Shown here piece by piece: positions 41,401-53,344 of a stretch of 64,000 bases of DNA. The notes below the pieces were generated by a model. That model was given only the letters and a program-made list of their open reading frames with translations. It was not told the origin of the DNA and ran no database searches. Where the stretch lies: positions 3,014,052 through 3,078,051 of the forward strand of contig NC_085105.1 in NCBI RefSeq assembly GCF_963422355.1, written 5' to 3'. The stretch comes from Corticium candelabrum (taxonomy: Eukaryota > Porifera > Homoscleromorpha > Homosclerophorida > Plakinidae). How positions within the stretch are numbered: the first letter of the stretch is position 1; each line of letters begins with the position of its first letter. The position numbers were made by a program, and so were the translations under genes.

Positions 41401-44400
41401 ATAACATCTGAAGCTTCATCAATAGGTACATTAGTGAAAAGAGAAGAAATATCAAAACTAACCATGACTTCATCACGATCAATAATGAAATCCTTCATTG
41501 ATAGTACAAAATCCCTCGAGTTCTTTATATGATGAGTAGTTTGGCCAGCCAATGGAGAGATGATGAAAGAGATATACTTGGAGAGTTCATAGGAAGGTGA
41601 GTTGATACAGGGTACGATGGGTCTAAGTGGTGTGGAGGGTTTGTGGATCTTGGGAAGTCCGTAGATACGTGGAGGTCGACATCCAGAAGGTCGTAGTTTG
41701 TAGTAAAGTTGTTTAGAAAACACTCCTCGTTTCTCATACGGTTTGAGTAGTCGACTAAGTTTGTCTTCTTGAGTTGCCGTTGAATCTTTCTGTAGTTGTT
41801 TGTATGTTGGTGTAGCAATAAGATTTTCTAATTTGGACTTATAATCTGTCTTCGATAATAGCACGGTAGCGTTTCCTTTGTCAGCTGGTAAAATGAGCAC
41901 ATCTTGGAGGTCTCTCAGTTCTCTTATAGCTTTGTTTTGTTCTTTTGATAAGTTCTGTTTCGGTGGTTTCTTCTGTTTTATGGTGGAACATACTCGTCCT
42001 CTTAGTTCGTTTGCTGCTTCTGTTGGTAACTTCAATGCCCCACTTTCTATTGCCACCATGATGTCACTTACAGGAACTTTTGTTGGTGCTGGCACAAACA
42101 TACAATACAATACAATCCATACAATACATGCCTCACATCTACCTATTTTAGCTACAAGAATCTATTCTACCAACAGAAAGAAGGGACAGCTATGGGATCA
42201 CCAGTATCATCTATCGTCGCTAACTTATTTATGGAATATTTTGAGCACTTAGCCCTCACCTCAGCCCCTTATGTACCTCATCTATGGAAACGATATGTGG
42301 ATGACATTTTTTGTATTATGAAGAAATCACAAGTCAATAGTTTTCTACAACATCCCAATAGTATTCGTCCTTCAATTAAATTCAGTATGGAGTTAGAAAC
42401 AAATGGTTCCCTCCCTTTCCTTGACACATTATTATCAAGAAAGGATGATGGTTACCTCAACATCACTGTATATAGAAAATCTACTCATACCGACCGGTAC
42501 CTCAACTTTAACTCCCACCATCCACATCATGTAAAGAAGGGACTTATACGTTGTCTATATGATAGAGCCAAGAATGTCACCATATCCCCCATAGACTTGA
42601 AACAAGAACAGCATCATCTTCTACAAGTATTACAGCACAATGGATACCCCGCCAACTTTATTCATTCAACTCTACATCCTTCACTTCAATCTTCATCTCT
42701 TTCAACTTCTACTCCAGATACCTTCTGTGCATCTATAGTTCTACCCTACATCTCAGGATTGAGCGAGGATATTCGACGAATATGCAAAGAATATAATATT
42801 CGGGTATCATTTAAGTCAGGGAGGAATCCTCGGAATATGTTATGCAAAGTTAAACATCCCATACCTAAAGAACATCAATCACATCTCATTTATCAAATAC
42901 CATGTGCCTGTGGAAAGACATATATTGGTGAGACAAAAAGGAGATTAGCAACAAGACTAAAGGAACATAAGGAACTTTGCAGAAAAATGGAAAATGAGAA
43001 ATCAGCAGTCGCCGAACACACATGGTCGAATCAAACATGTAATATGGACTGGGATGGTACACGTATTCTAGCGCATGCATCTACTACATTACAACTTAGG
43101 ATGAAAGAGGCATTACACATTCAACTTAACCAACAACATCTACTTATCAATAGGGACGAGGGAATGGAACTATCAAAATGTTGGGTAAGCCTTATGAAGA
43201 CTACAACAACATATCACTAGTCCAAGTTTCATCATAATTGTACATCTTAGTGTAGATAGTTCTGGTCAACTATTGGTTACTTGTATTTATGACATCACAA
43301 CTACTCCATTGTATTTACTAGTATTTGAATATTTGCCCTGAAGATGGCTGTAGTATAACAGCCGAAACGTCGGCAGCACCTTGCTGTTTAAATATACATT
43401 GGAATCAAAGAACTGTGCTGAAATTTGATCATGCCAACGGAGAACCTCTCACTAAAACTAAGTTGACTATTTGACAAATATAATAATGAACTTAATTAAT
43501 ACATATTGCTGTTATAAAACTAAAACCTCATCAATATACATTATCACCCACCAGTTCATAAATTTGTCAAATATGTAAGTCTGGCATATTAGCTTCATAT
43601 ATATACATCTGTGTCAAACTAGTTGTTACCTTTTCGCAGACACACAAGAATTCCAATAGTACATGAAGTCAAGCATTCGCTCTCCAATATTGCAACCTTT
43701 AGAAGTAACCAAGAAATCAAGTTCACGTAACATGCTTTCTTTAGAGAAAACAAGTTGTCTCATACTTTCTAATGGCTGAAGTTTAAGGTTGTGTCTAATA
43801 ATTTCAAGAAGGTCTGCCCGATCATTACTTGTATAACACCATACCTCAGTGAAACGATTGCTCAGAGCTGCAGAAAGCTAAAATAAAATAATTATAATAT
43901 GTGTTAATTTGCTTGTTGTATGTTTCTATGGTCAATACGCAAGATTCTCATGTAGTGTACAAACCTTTTCACATGCATCCATGCCAGTAATCATGCCAAC
44001 ATATATCCACACAAATGCAGGTGACATGCACACAGACACTGTAAAGCCAGAAATGTTGGTGACATATTCATTGTGATGCTACAGACCTAAACTAAAGCGT
44101 CACAAAAATTTTTGCAGTAAGTACAGTACCTCCAATGGTGTCATCCTACGACAGTGTTATTAATGTTAAAATTACAATTGATATCAAGTTGGCCCAAGTA
44201 AATAATAATACAATAACAACAAACAACACTGCTATTATGATTGTCAGTAACTCAACACTGTGCAACTGACCTCCTTCTTTCCAAAATCTCCACCAGGATT
44301 CATGGTTGCAAATAGCAGGAAGTCTTCATGAGCTGTGATGTCCTGTGACTCATTGTTGCTTCCATCAATAACTCTCTCAGCAAGCAGCAACCTCCTTTCA

Positions 44401-46334
44401 GGCTCTAATACACTGTTTAGTCTTTCTAAGACAGAATCGTCAGCTAGAGAAATCTCATCAACAAGAAAGCAAGCACCAGACATCATAGCCAGCACAAGAG
44501 GACCATGCTGCCATTCAAACAGTCTAAGTCCATCTCCATCCTACAGTATGTTAGCAAACTACACATCACAAATCACAAGTAATAACAACCATCAACACAT
44601 ACCTGAACAGAGTGGCTACGGACAGGACGAAGACTGCCTAGAAAGTCTGCTGCTTCTGTATGCATGTGGCAATTGACTGAAAACAACTGCTGTCCCTTCA
44701 GCTCAGCAAATAACTGGCATACCGTTGTTTTTCCACATCTACAAAACCAATATTCTGCTTTCATTTTTAATGCAGCTCTAGCTAGAATAAATGTGACACA
44801 CCCTGTTTCTCCAACTAACAGAACTGGTTCTTGGAAGAGAAAAGATCTTCCAGCAAGCACCAAGATACGTCGAATGTTTCTTGTAAGAACAAGATGGTGA
44901 AATGTTGTGCTGCTTCTGTCCCTTACAAAGCGCAGTATTTCTGCTGATAAAGGTGAAAGTTTATCAATGTCACAAAGGTTTGAAGAGACTCCAAACAAAT
45001 GATCAACAGATATTTTCCTTTTAAAATGTTTTTCAATTGTCTCTCGTATAATGTCCTCTTCTGTTGCCTTGCGGACACGTCCACCAAGAAGCAAGTAACC
45101 TGCAGCCAACATTCAGTCTTAAAATTTCCAGCACACAGTATAATAGTTTCCATGCCAAAGCATATGCACATAATATTAATACTACTACATACCATCTTCT
45201 GCCAAGTGTTGTTCCCAGTCATAAAACTTCTCACTCACCACAGCTCTTCTGTATCGTTCAGCCCAGCGAAACAAATCTCTCAATGTAATAAAGCCATACT
45301 TGCCAGCAAACACACCAGAACCTCGTCTGTGAGTCTACAGCAGCCCCAATAAAGTGTTGTAACAGACATCGTTTAGTGATGTTATGCATAACAATCACTA
45401 CCTGAAGATCTTTCATAACAGAAACAAGTTTGCTGCAGTATGACAGAGGAATTGAGCAGCGTTTCTCTAATATTGTTTCCAGCTCTTTTGTGGGAATTTC
45501 ATCAAAATGAAGCTCAACAAATCGATTACGAAAAGCACGTGACAGCAGCTAAAGCACAACACAAAAGTACAGAAATACCATGCAACACCACATCTCAACT
45601 AATATTTCATTGCAGCCAGCAACCTTCCGTCCTCCATACTGACCAGGAGGATTCTGTGTCGCAAACAGCATAAAGCCTGCTTCGGCCCTTACAACCTCCT
45701 GAGTTTCTGTGATAAAAAGTTCTCGATTCTCATCAAGCACCTAAAAAGACTATACACTAAACAAAATTTTCCTATGATGTCTACCCATTCACATACTCTA
45801 TTCAATGCTTCTAGTACATCTGTTGGGGCCAAATTCAGCTCATCCAAAATCACCCAGTAGCCATTGCGCATGGCATCCACCAGTGGCCCTAAATGCAACA
45901 TAAACCACAATCTATGCAACAATAGTAATATACTATTATATATAGTTGATGTCATTCCCTTCGACACAGGAAAGAAAAAGACCATTAACTCAAGCACAAA
46001 CACTAAAAACATATAATGGGGTACAACCAATCTGTCTTCGTATCTTTAACTCTATTGGGTCTTCTTTGGCTGTTGCTAGATTTAAGTCATTTTATGCCAC
46101 TTTGTCACTCCCAGAAATGTTCTTATGCATCTCATGTAAAAAGTCTTCAGCTTTCGAATGTATTTTTTCACAGCCAAGTTCCACAGCTGTACAATAGCAC
46201 TGGGAGAACAAGTGTTCTGAATGCCTTTAATTTGATAGCTTTAGATAAATTTCTGTTGGTAAGCAATCATTTCTGCCAATAGCGACAAACACACACACAC
46301 ACACACACGAATGCACACATGCATGCACGCGCAC

Positions 46335-46390
<56 letters not shown>

Positions 46391-46414
46391 ATGCACACAT
46401 GCATGCACGCGCAC

Positions 46415-46481
<67 letters not shown>

Positions 46482-49400
46482 AATCGCCTCTCGTTTTAAG
46501 TATTGATTTTACTCTGATTGTAAGCTGCTACAAGCACATGAACTATTTTGCTACAAACAACATTCCATGCTGATTCTACATGTCTTACCTTCCTGAAAAA
46601 CCAACTTTCCATGCTGATCAGCCACATAGCATCCAACATACTCCTGCAAGTCAGTATGTTCATGGTTGTTAATTCGAATGCATCGATGACCAGTAAGTTG
46701 AGCCAAGAATCGAATTAGACTTGTCTTGCCAACAGATGTTGGGCCTTGCAGCAACAGTGGATATCTCCTATAAGAAACTAAATTAGCTAGAGAAACCCAT
46801 AATATCATATATACACACATGACCAATTGTTCATATCGTGTCAGTACAACAAATTTACATTTTGATGTGCATCTATTAAAGCTATAGCGCAACAGCAATA
46901 TTTACCACTTCAATGAAATTACAAGAAATAATTATAGTCTTGCAGTTTCTGTCCAAATTTCTCATGAAACACTGCACATAAAGCTGGTCACTCAAAACTT
47001 AACTGCATACTCTCAAATTGTTATTAAATTAAGAAAGCAAAAGAGAAAACGAGATAATAACCAAAAGAAAATAATTTCACTTCAAAGTCTGTCACATTCT
47101 CTATGACAAATGATACCATTACTACATTATTATGTACAAATCAAACAATGCATTAAACTTAAAACAAATCCCTTAAAATTAAAGTTGTGCAAATCTGATC
47201 TTGTTCTATTATTGCTAGATCAAGAAAATATGCAAAAATAGACAGCATGCGCACAGTTGAAATCATATAGCATTACCTGACACACACAACACGTGCCACA
47301 TCCCTCAGATTTGCTTTCACTGTCTCTGTCAACACAAAGTCTGCTGGTGACTCTGCTTCTTGGTCTCCCTTTTTAAGCCAATATCCCTCTATGTTCACAT
47401 AATCACTATGAGGCATAGGTCTAGGAATAGGCTGCTGAAGCAACTGCACACTGCACATCAAATGACCAGCCACAATCCGTAAAACCAGGACATGAGATGC
47501 CCTGTCAAGCTGTGAAGTAAAGCTGAAGCAGAATCCCTAACAAGTTTAGTACAACTGACTAATCAAACTGTCATACTCCCATATTGTACTATAGAACTGA
47601 CCTCATACAAAGATCGCAGCACACTGCCACAATTTACTAAAACAGCAAATGTGAGAGCTCGACAGAGAGTGCGAAGGCTGATAAAGAATTAAAATCATAA
47701 TTTACGTAATCCACTATTATCAGACAAAAGTCATTGTAACCTATAGTGAGGCTTGTGTCCTCCAATATCAACAAGTTTTTGTTGTGCAAGATCTCGCAAA
47801 GCTCCATACAGCCTGCACACAGAAAATCACGTTAGATCTGCACAACAGAAGATTGAATTCTCCCTACGAAACAATACTGTTCAGTTGTTTAGCAGTCAAT
47901 GTGAAAGCTTGCAAGTACTCCAAAACCAGCTGTTTCAAATCAGATGGATCATTCATGTCTGAGACATAAATCTCTGTAAACCTAACAATGCAACAGTCAT
48001 TGCATGTCATTTTAATCCATTGAACTACTTTCATTAAGACCTGCTTCTTATTCCAATTGGCAAATCGTGTTTACCAATATCTGTGGCTGGATTCATGCAT
48101 GCAAACAAACGAAATTCTGAGTGCTTAGGAACAGGCTGAAGTTCCCTGTCAATAGCTGTTACATTACAGCAACTTGAATAGACAGTTTCCAATACAAACC
48201 CTTTTTCTAGTAGAACAGCAGATTCCCTTCCCTTTTCTAAGAGACCACTGAGACAATCAAGCGTCTCTGAAGATGCCAAATTGATTTCATCAAGCAGAAT
48301 CCAATTACCGTTCTTTACAGCTTCAACAACCTTGCCCTAAATTAAAAAATTAGTTAGATACAAACAGAGCATGACAATCGTTCAAGACAACCTCAACAAA
48401 GGCAAAGACAAATGAAGTATTTGCTTCTCGAAGCTTTGCCATCAGTTGCTGAAGTTCTAGCCCGAGGGTCTCCCATTCACTAGCTACAGTTCCTTTACAA
48501 CATACAACCCATATATGAACTCACCATATGCCTTAACCCCTCTGCTCTGCAATAACGCAATCATTCGCTATTCAATCATTATTGTTTATGAGTTAGATCA
48601 TTAACAAAACTACAATTTCTATTCCAAAATGACCACACAACCAAACACGCAATGTGAATCAATGTCATGTGCACACTGAAAGTTGAAAAGCTTGAGTATG
48701 CTCTTCAGCATGCTATAAAGCTACGTATCTTTGCCACTGTACCTTGATAGTTACAGCCATGATGCAAAATTTTATGCAATACAGACAGTGCCATTATTTC
48801 AACGCACAGCTGTAAGAATTCCTCTAGCATACCCATAGACAATAAACGGTGTGATGAGTACACATCTGAGACCATTCTCCAATACCAACAAAAATTCAGT
48901 AAACCTCAGCAAAGCCTTGGCCAGTCAGATGTAAGAAACAGTATTTGCATGAATGTTTTCCAATTACATAATACTTCCTATTATGAACATCCTCGCATGC
49001 ATCATGTTAGACTGCATGTCTAAGTATGCCTGTCTGAAGCAATTTCTGGATTCTTGGCTAATTAGAAATGCAATACCCACTATATAACCCACCAACTAAC
49101 TCACCAATCAATTCACTATACTTTGATTAATAACAATTTATGGTAAGCAAAAGGCTCTACCACTATACTACTGCTACATTCATTATTCCAATATTATAGC
49201 CACCTGATTTCTTCTTGCCAGCCGACAAACAGTGACACATCAATTTCAGTAGAGTTTCCCAATCAAACTTTGTATATAAGTCCTACAGCAACAATCACAA
49301 TACTACAACTCAGATAAAACAAATTTAATTAGCTTGCCTGAATATGCCGAAGAAACTGAACATTTTTCTTCACTGAGAACGTTCTGCCAAACAGTTCTAA

Positions 49401-52334
49401 GAACTGGTCTCTAACATCACCAACAACTTTGCGCAGATCAACTGGTTTAAACCTAAGCATGAAAACAGCTCCTATATAGTGCAATATTCGTCATGTAATA
49501 AAACAAACCCTCCAAGAAGATCACTGCTGTCTGATTGCTGACTTAAGTTTAGCACAGTAAGATGATGACCTAAAATTTCAAAAATTATGAAACTAACATT
49601 TTATAAATTGCAGTAAATGTGAAAACTGCCACTGAAATGTACAAATAAGATAGACTACAAGACCAGGCCATCGGCATAATTGAATTACTGATGAAAATAC
49701 CAAGTACCTTAGTGACTACCAGTACTAGAGTACTTCCTGAGCAATTATCAGGTTGGAGCATCCAATTATCCAACTCAGCCAGTTACTTCATATTACTCAA
49801 CGAACGTAGTACAACAAACAGCTTAGAACTTTAAGTCAATGCAGACTTAACAAGAGACTAAACAAACAATTACAGATTGTTACAACATAATCAAGAGAAA
49901 CTGAGATAACACTTGTGCCTTGTAGCCTCAACTTTGGCCTTAGGTAATAATGCATTCATGCAATAAATGAGATTGAACCATTTAAAGATACACCACAGAA
50001 CAAAAATACCTGTCAATCTTGACAGATGTTGGACAGTTGATGTCTTTCCTGTTCCTGTTTCTCCAACTAATAAAACTGGTTCACCTTGTTGTACACAGAC
50101 TGCTAGTTGTTCAAGTAACACCATAACATGGCGAGTAAGAGCGTGACCATGAGGACGTCCAAATTCCTTCAATGGTAACTTATCCGGCAACACAGATAGA
50201 GTTGCTCGACCAATAGTAACATGACTTTGAGAAAGCTCAAGACTTGGTTTCATATTTAAGCACACAAAACGTACCTACACAAATAAAGTTAGACTGCAAA
50301 AGTCATTAATTACCAGAAACTCTTTAACCTTGTCTGCATTAAATCCAAGCAAAGAACCAACTGCACAAGCAGCTTGTTGAAGTTCCTGTAATGTTGGTGC
50401 AGACACCAAAAAGCAGTCCATCACCTTTAATCAAACAATAAATTATAATTCACTATAGACACAACACTAGTTTTACATCCAGTTACATCTTGTAAGAGTG
50501 ACACAGTCACAGTCATCACTTCCCCATCATTCTTTGAAGTCAATCTCTCACACAACTTGATTAAATCACTACCAAGACATATATCACAATAATCACAACA
50601 AATGCTACGTAATGTAGTCTTAATGTAGTCTAAAGTGTACCGTAGAGATAAATCTCGTCTCCGACTCAGAGATGGCATAGGCTGACTGTGCATTTCTGTT
50701 GATAGAAAGCAAAATATCTCTACCAGCTTAGTAGCTGACGTCCGCAAAGATGGAAATCGAGTCCCAATAACCTAGATAATATATATGTCAAACACAAATG
50801 CCTTCCAAAGGTTTGAGTTCACACACTTGCACAAGCTCATCATTGCTCATTGGTTCCAATACAACATGTGACCAACATGCATTTGTCTGTCTCATCTGAG
50901 TGCCCAGGTTTACACGACTGCTTCCAGCTGACAATGTCCTTTGAGTTGCTATTAATTGGAACCCAGGGGTAGCTTTCAGCGTTGCTCCATAACTCGGAAT
51001 GTTCAATCTGCCTGTCTCCATAAGAGGAATCAGAAGTGACATCTAACATGCAAAAGTCTCCTTAAACCTATCGAAATAAGCACCTATAATTCAATGCCGC
51101 ACAAGCTCTACTGGAGCAGAGTCAATATCTTCCAGTAGTATCCAGTAACCCTTCGTGACAGCCTGAAAATGACATCAATAAACTAATACAAAAAATAGAG
51201 ACAATATATTTAACCCTATTACATGACTAAAGTTGTGGTATACACTCAAACATCTCTTATCCGGTTGTCCAAGATACAGGCACATCTGTATGCTGGGCAC
51301 CCGTGAGAACGTGTGCAATCAGCTGTACATGTAATCATGCATTAGGTACTGTATTACACGTCTAAATGAAAAATGCAGCATGGATATACACGTACAGTAC
51401 GTACATATTCAGTCTCGTGTAATCTAATTTTCACACGAGAAAGAGCTTTCAACACCATTCAAACTGATCTACTGCTTGTAAAATGTGTTTATCCTAGATA
51501 TGGACAATTCTGAGATACGGACAAGAATAAGACATGAAGACGTTCAAGTGTCGTTCCATTAAGCACATCTAGAATACCAATTTCATTAATTCATTTAATG
51601 CCAGATTTAATACAGACGTGTCATGTAAACACCACAATATGTCTCACGTGCATACCAAGAATGCTAACAGTAAACAAGCCACACTATAATCTGATGTCAG
51701 TCACTTCGTATATTAAAACAAAATGCCTTCATATACAACATAAAATTTTAACATTTCAATTGCATCAGATATAGACACTATTCCATCAGCCAACAATAAA
51801 GATATTGACACACAATATTATGATACCTCGGTTAAGACACCAGGTTGCCAAAAAAACTCTCCAGGTCTGTCAGAGCACTGATACATCCCTATTAGTGACT
51901 AAAAAATTTCAACTCACAAGATAGTAAACCAGTAAACTACCCTGATAGTAATAGATTACCCTGCTATCTGTGTGACCACCAAGTTGAACTTTGAGAATCA
52001 AAGGATAGTGAGAGCGTCCTAACACTGCTGCCATACATTCCGCAAGAACAGTCTTGCCAGTGCCAACTGGCCCCTCCAGTAAAACTGCACATTTCTGTAA
52101 TGAGATGGCAAGTGCCAAACTCCGGAGATTACGACAGGTAGACGGTGTCAGTACAAGAGAACCGTCTCCACAAAGCTATACATAAATGACACTAAAGTCA
52201 GTGAAACAAACAATGACCACAATTTAGCCACAGCATTATAAGATATTGTAAGAGCTCCTACACCAACTTTCTATTTAACTAGTAATGAAGCTGTGTTCTA
52301 CTCGCTTCAGAGCTACGAGTGTATGTGCGTGAAG

Positions 52335-52414
<80 letters not shown>

Positions 52415-52556
52415 CGGGGTCGCGTAATAGGGGCTAGAGCGGGCTGAAGCCCCACCACTTTTTCGGGGCGTTTTCAAAATTTTTAATTTCAAAGACTGGA
52501 GCCGAAGTCTCAGCAGCGAGTCAGCCCCACCACTTTCTGCACCCACGCGACGCCAC

Positions 52557-52634
<78 letters not shown>

Positions 52635-52787
52635 CGGGGTCGCGTAATAGGGGCTAGAGCGGGCTGAAGCCCCACCACTCTTTCGGGGCGTTTTCAAAAT
52701 TTTTAATTTCAAAGACTGGAGCCGAAGTCTCAGCAGCGAGTCAGCCCCACCACTTTCTGCACCCACGCGACGCCACTGCTGCTGCTG

Positions 52788-52851
<64 letters not shown>

Positions 52852-53263
52852 TGCGATAGCTCAGTTGGTTAGAGAATCATCTTATAGAGTGTTTACATCC
52901 GGGACCTTGAAGGGTCGCAAGTTCAAGTCTCAGTGATGGCGAGCTATGGCATAATTTCCTTAAGCAAGAAACTAACACACATTTGCTTCTCTCAACTCAG
53001 GAGTATAAATGAGTACCTGGTCATTGACCGGGGACCTAAGCAGCCATCGGCTGTGACGTGACATCAGTCACTGGGGTCCTGGTAAGACTTCGGGTGCTCA
53101 CACCACAGTAGGCTTCACAAGTTGGTGCTCCTGCAAGCGCCTGGCCCGGCTCCAGGAGTTTGCTAGCGCAGGCCCAGAGTTCCTGAGTAGCGCACAAGGC
53201 CAGCTTAACAGCTGGGGGCGTGACTTCTGAGAGGCAGCTCCTGACATTTAGGTTTAGATTTTT

Positions 53264-53344
<81 letters not shown>

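Larger units (their letters stand above)
40021..43455. mobile_element. Penelope-like retroelement inserted as a head-to-head inverted pair
   Basis: A minus-strand partial element (40021-42121) abuts a shorter plus-strand copy (42122-43455). The arms 40024-41325 and 42122-43423 are each 1302 bp and nearly identical; I noted only a handful of differences near the outer ends. The 796 bp at 41326-42121 are unique to the left copy. The pair is flanked by the 13-bp duplication, so it inserted as one event. Past the shared arm, the right end has about 32 extra nt. Penelope elements often carry an inverted, 5'-truncated partner. The insertion lies in the 4.2-kb MDN1 intron between the AAA4 exon (43.63-43.88 kb) and the AAA5 exon ending near 39.38 kb. 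The longer copy is in MDN1 sense. Confidence 0.93.

Noticed and set aside
41878..42252. Plus-strand frame crossing the Penelope junction
   Set aside because: It is antisense to the RT frame and then runs out of frame in the inverted copy; it arises from the palindrome.
52412..52778. CRISPR-like repeat array
   Set aside because: There are only two long units separated by microsatellite, in an animal intron; the units are a MITE with terminal inverted repeats.
52851..52940. A functional tRNA gene
   Set aside because: A and B boxes are present, but the acceptor stem does not close and a SINE body follows. A diverged copy with the same body lies at 1385-1700.
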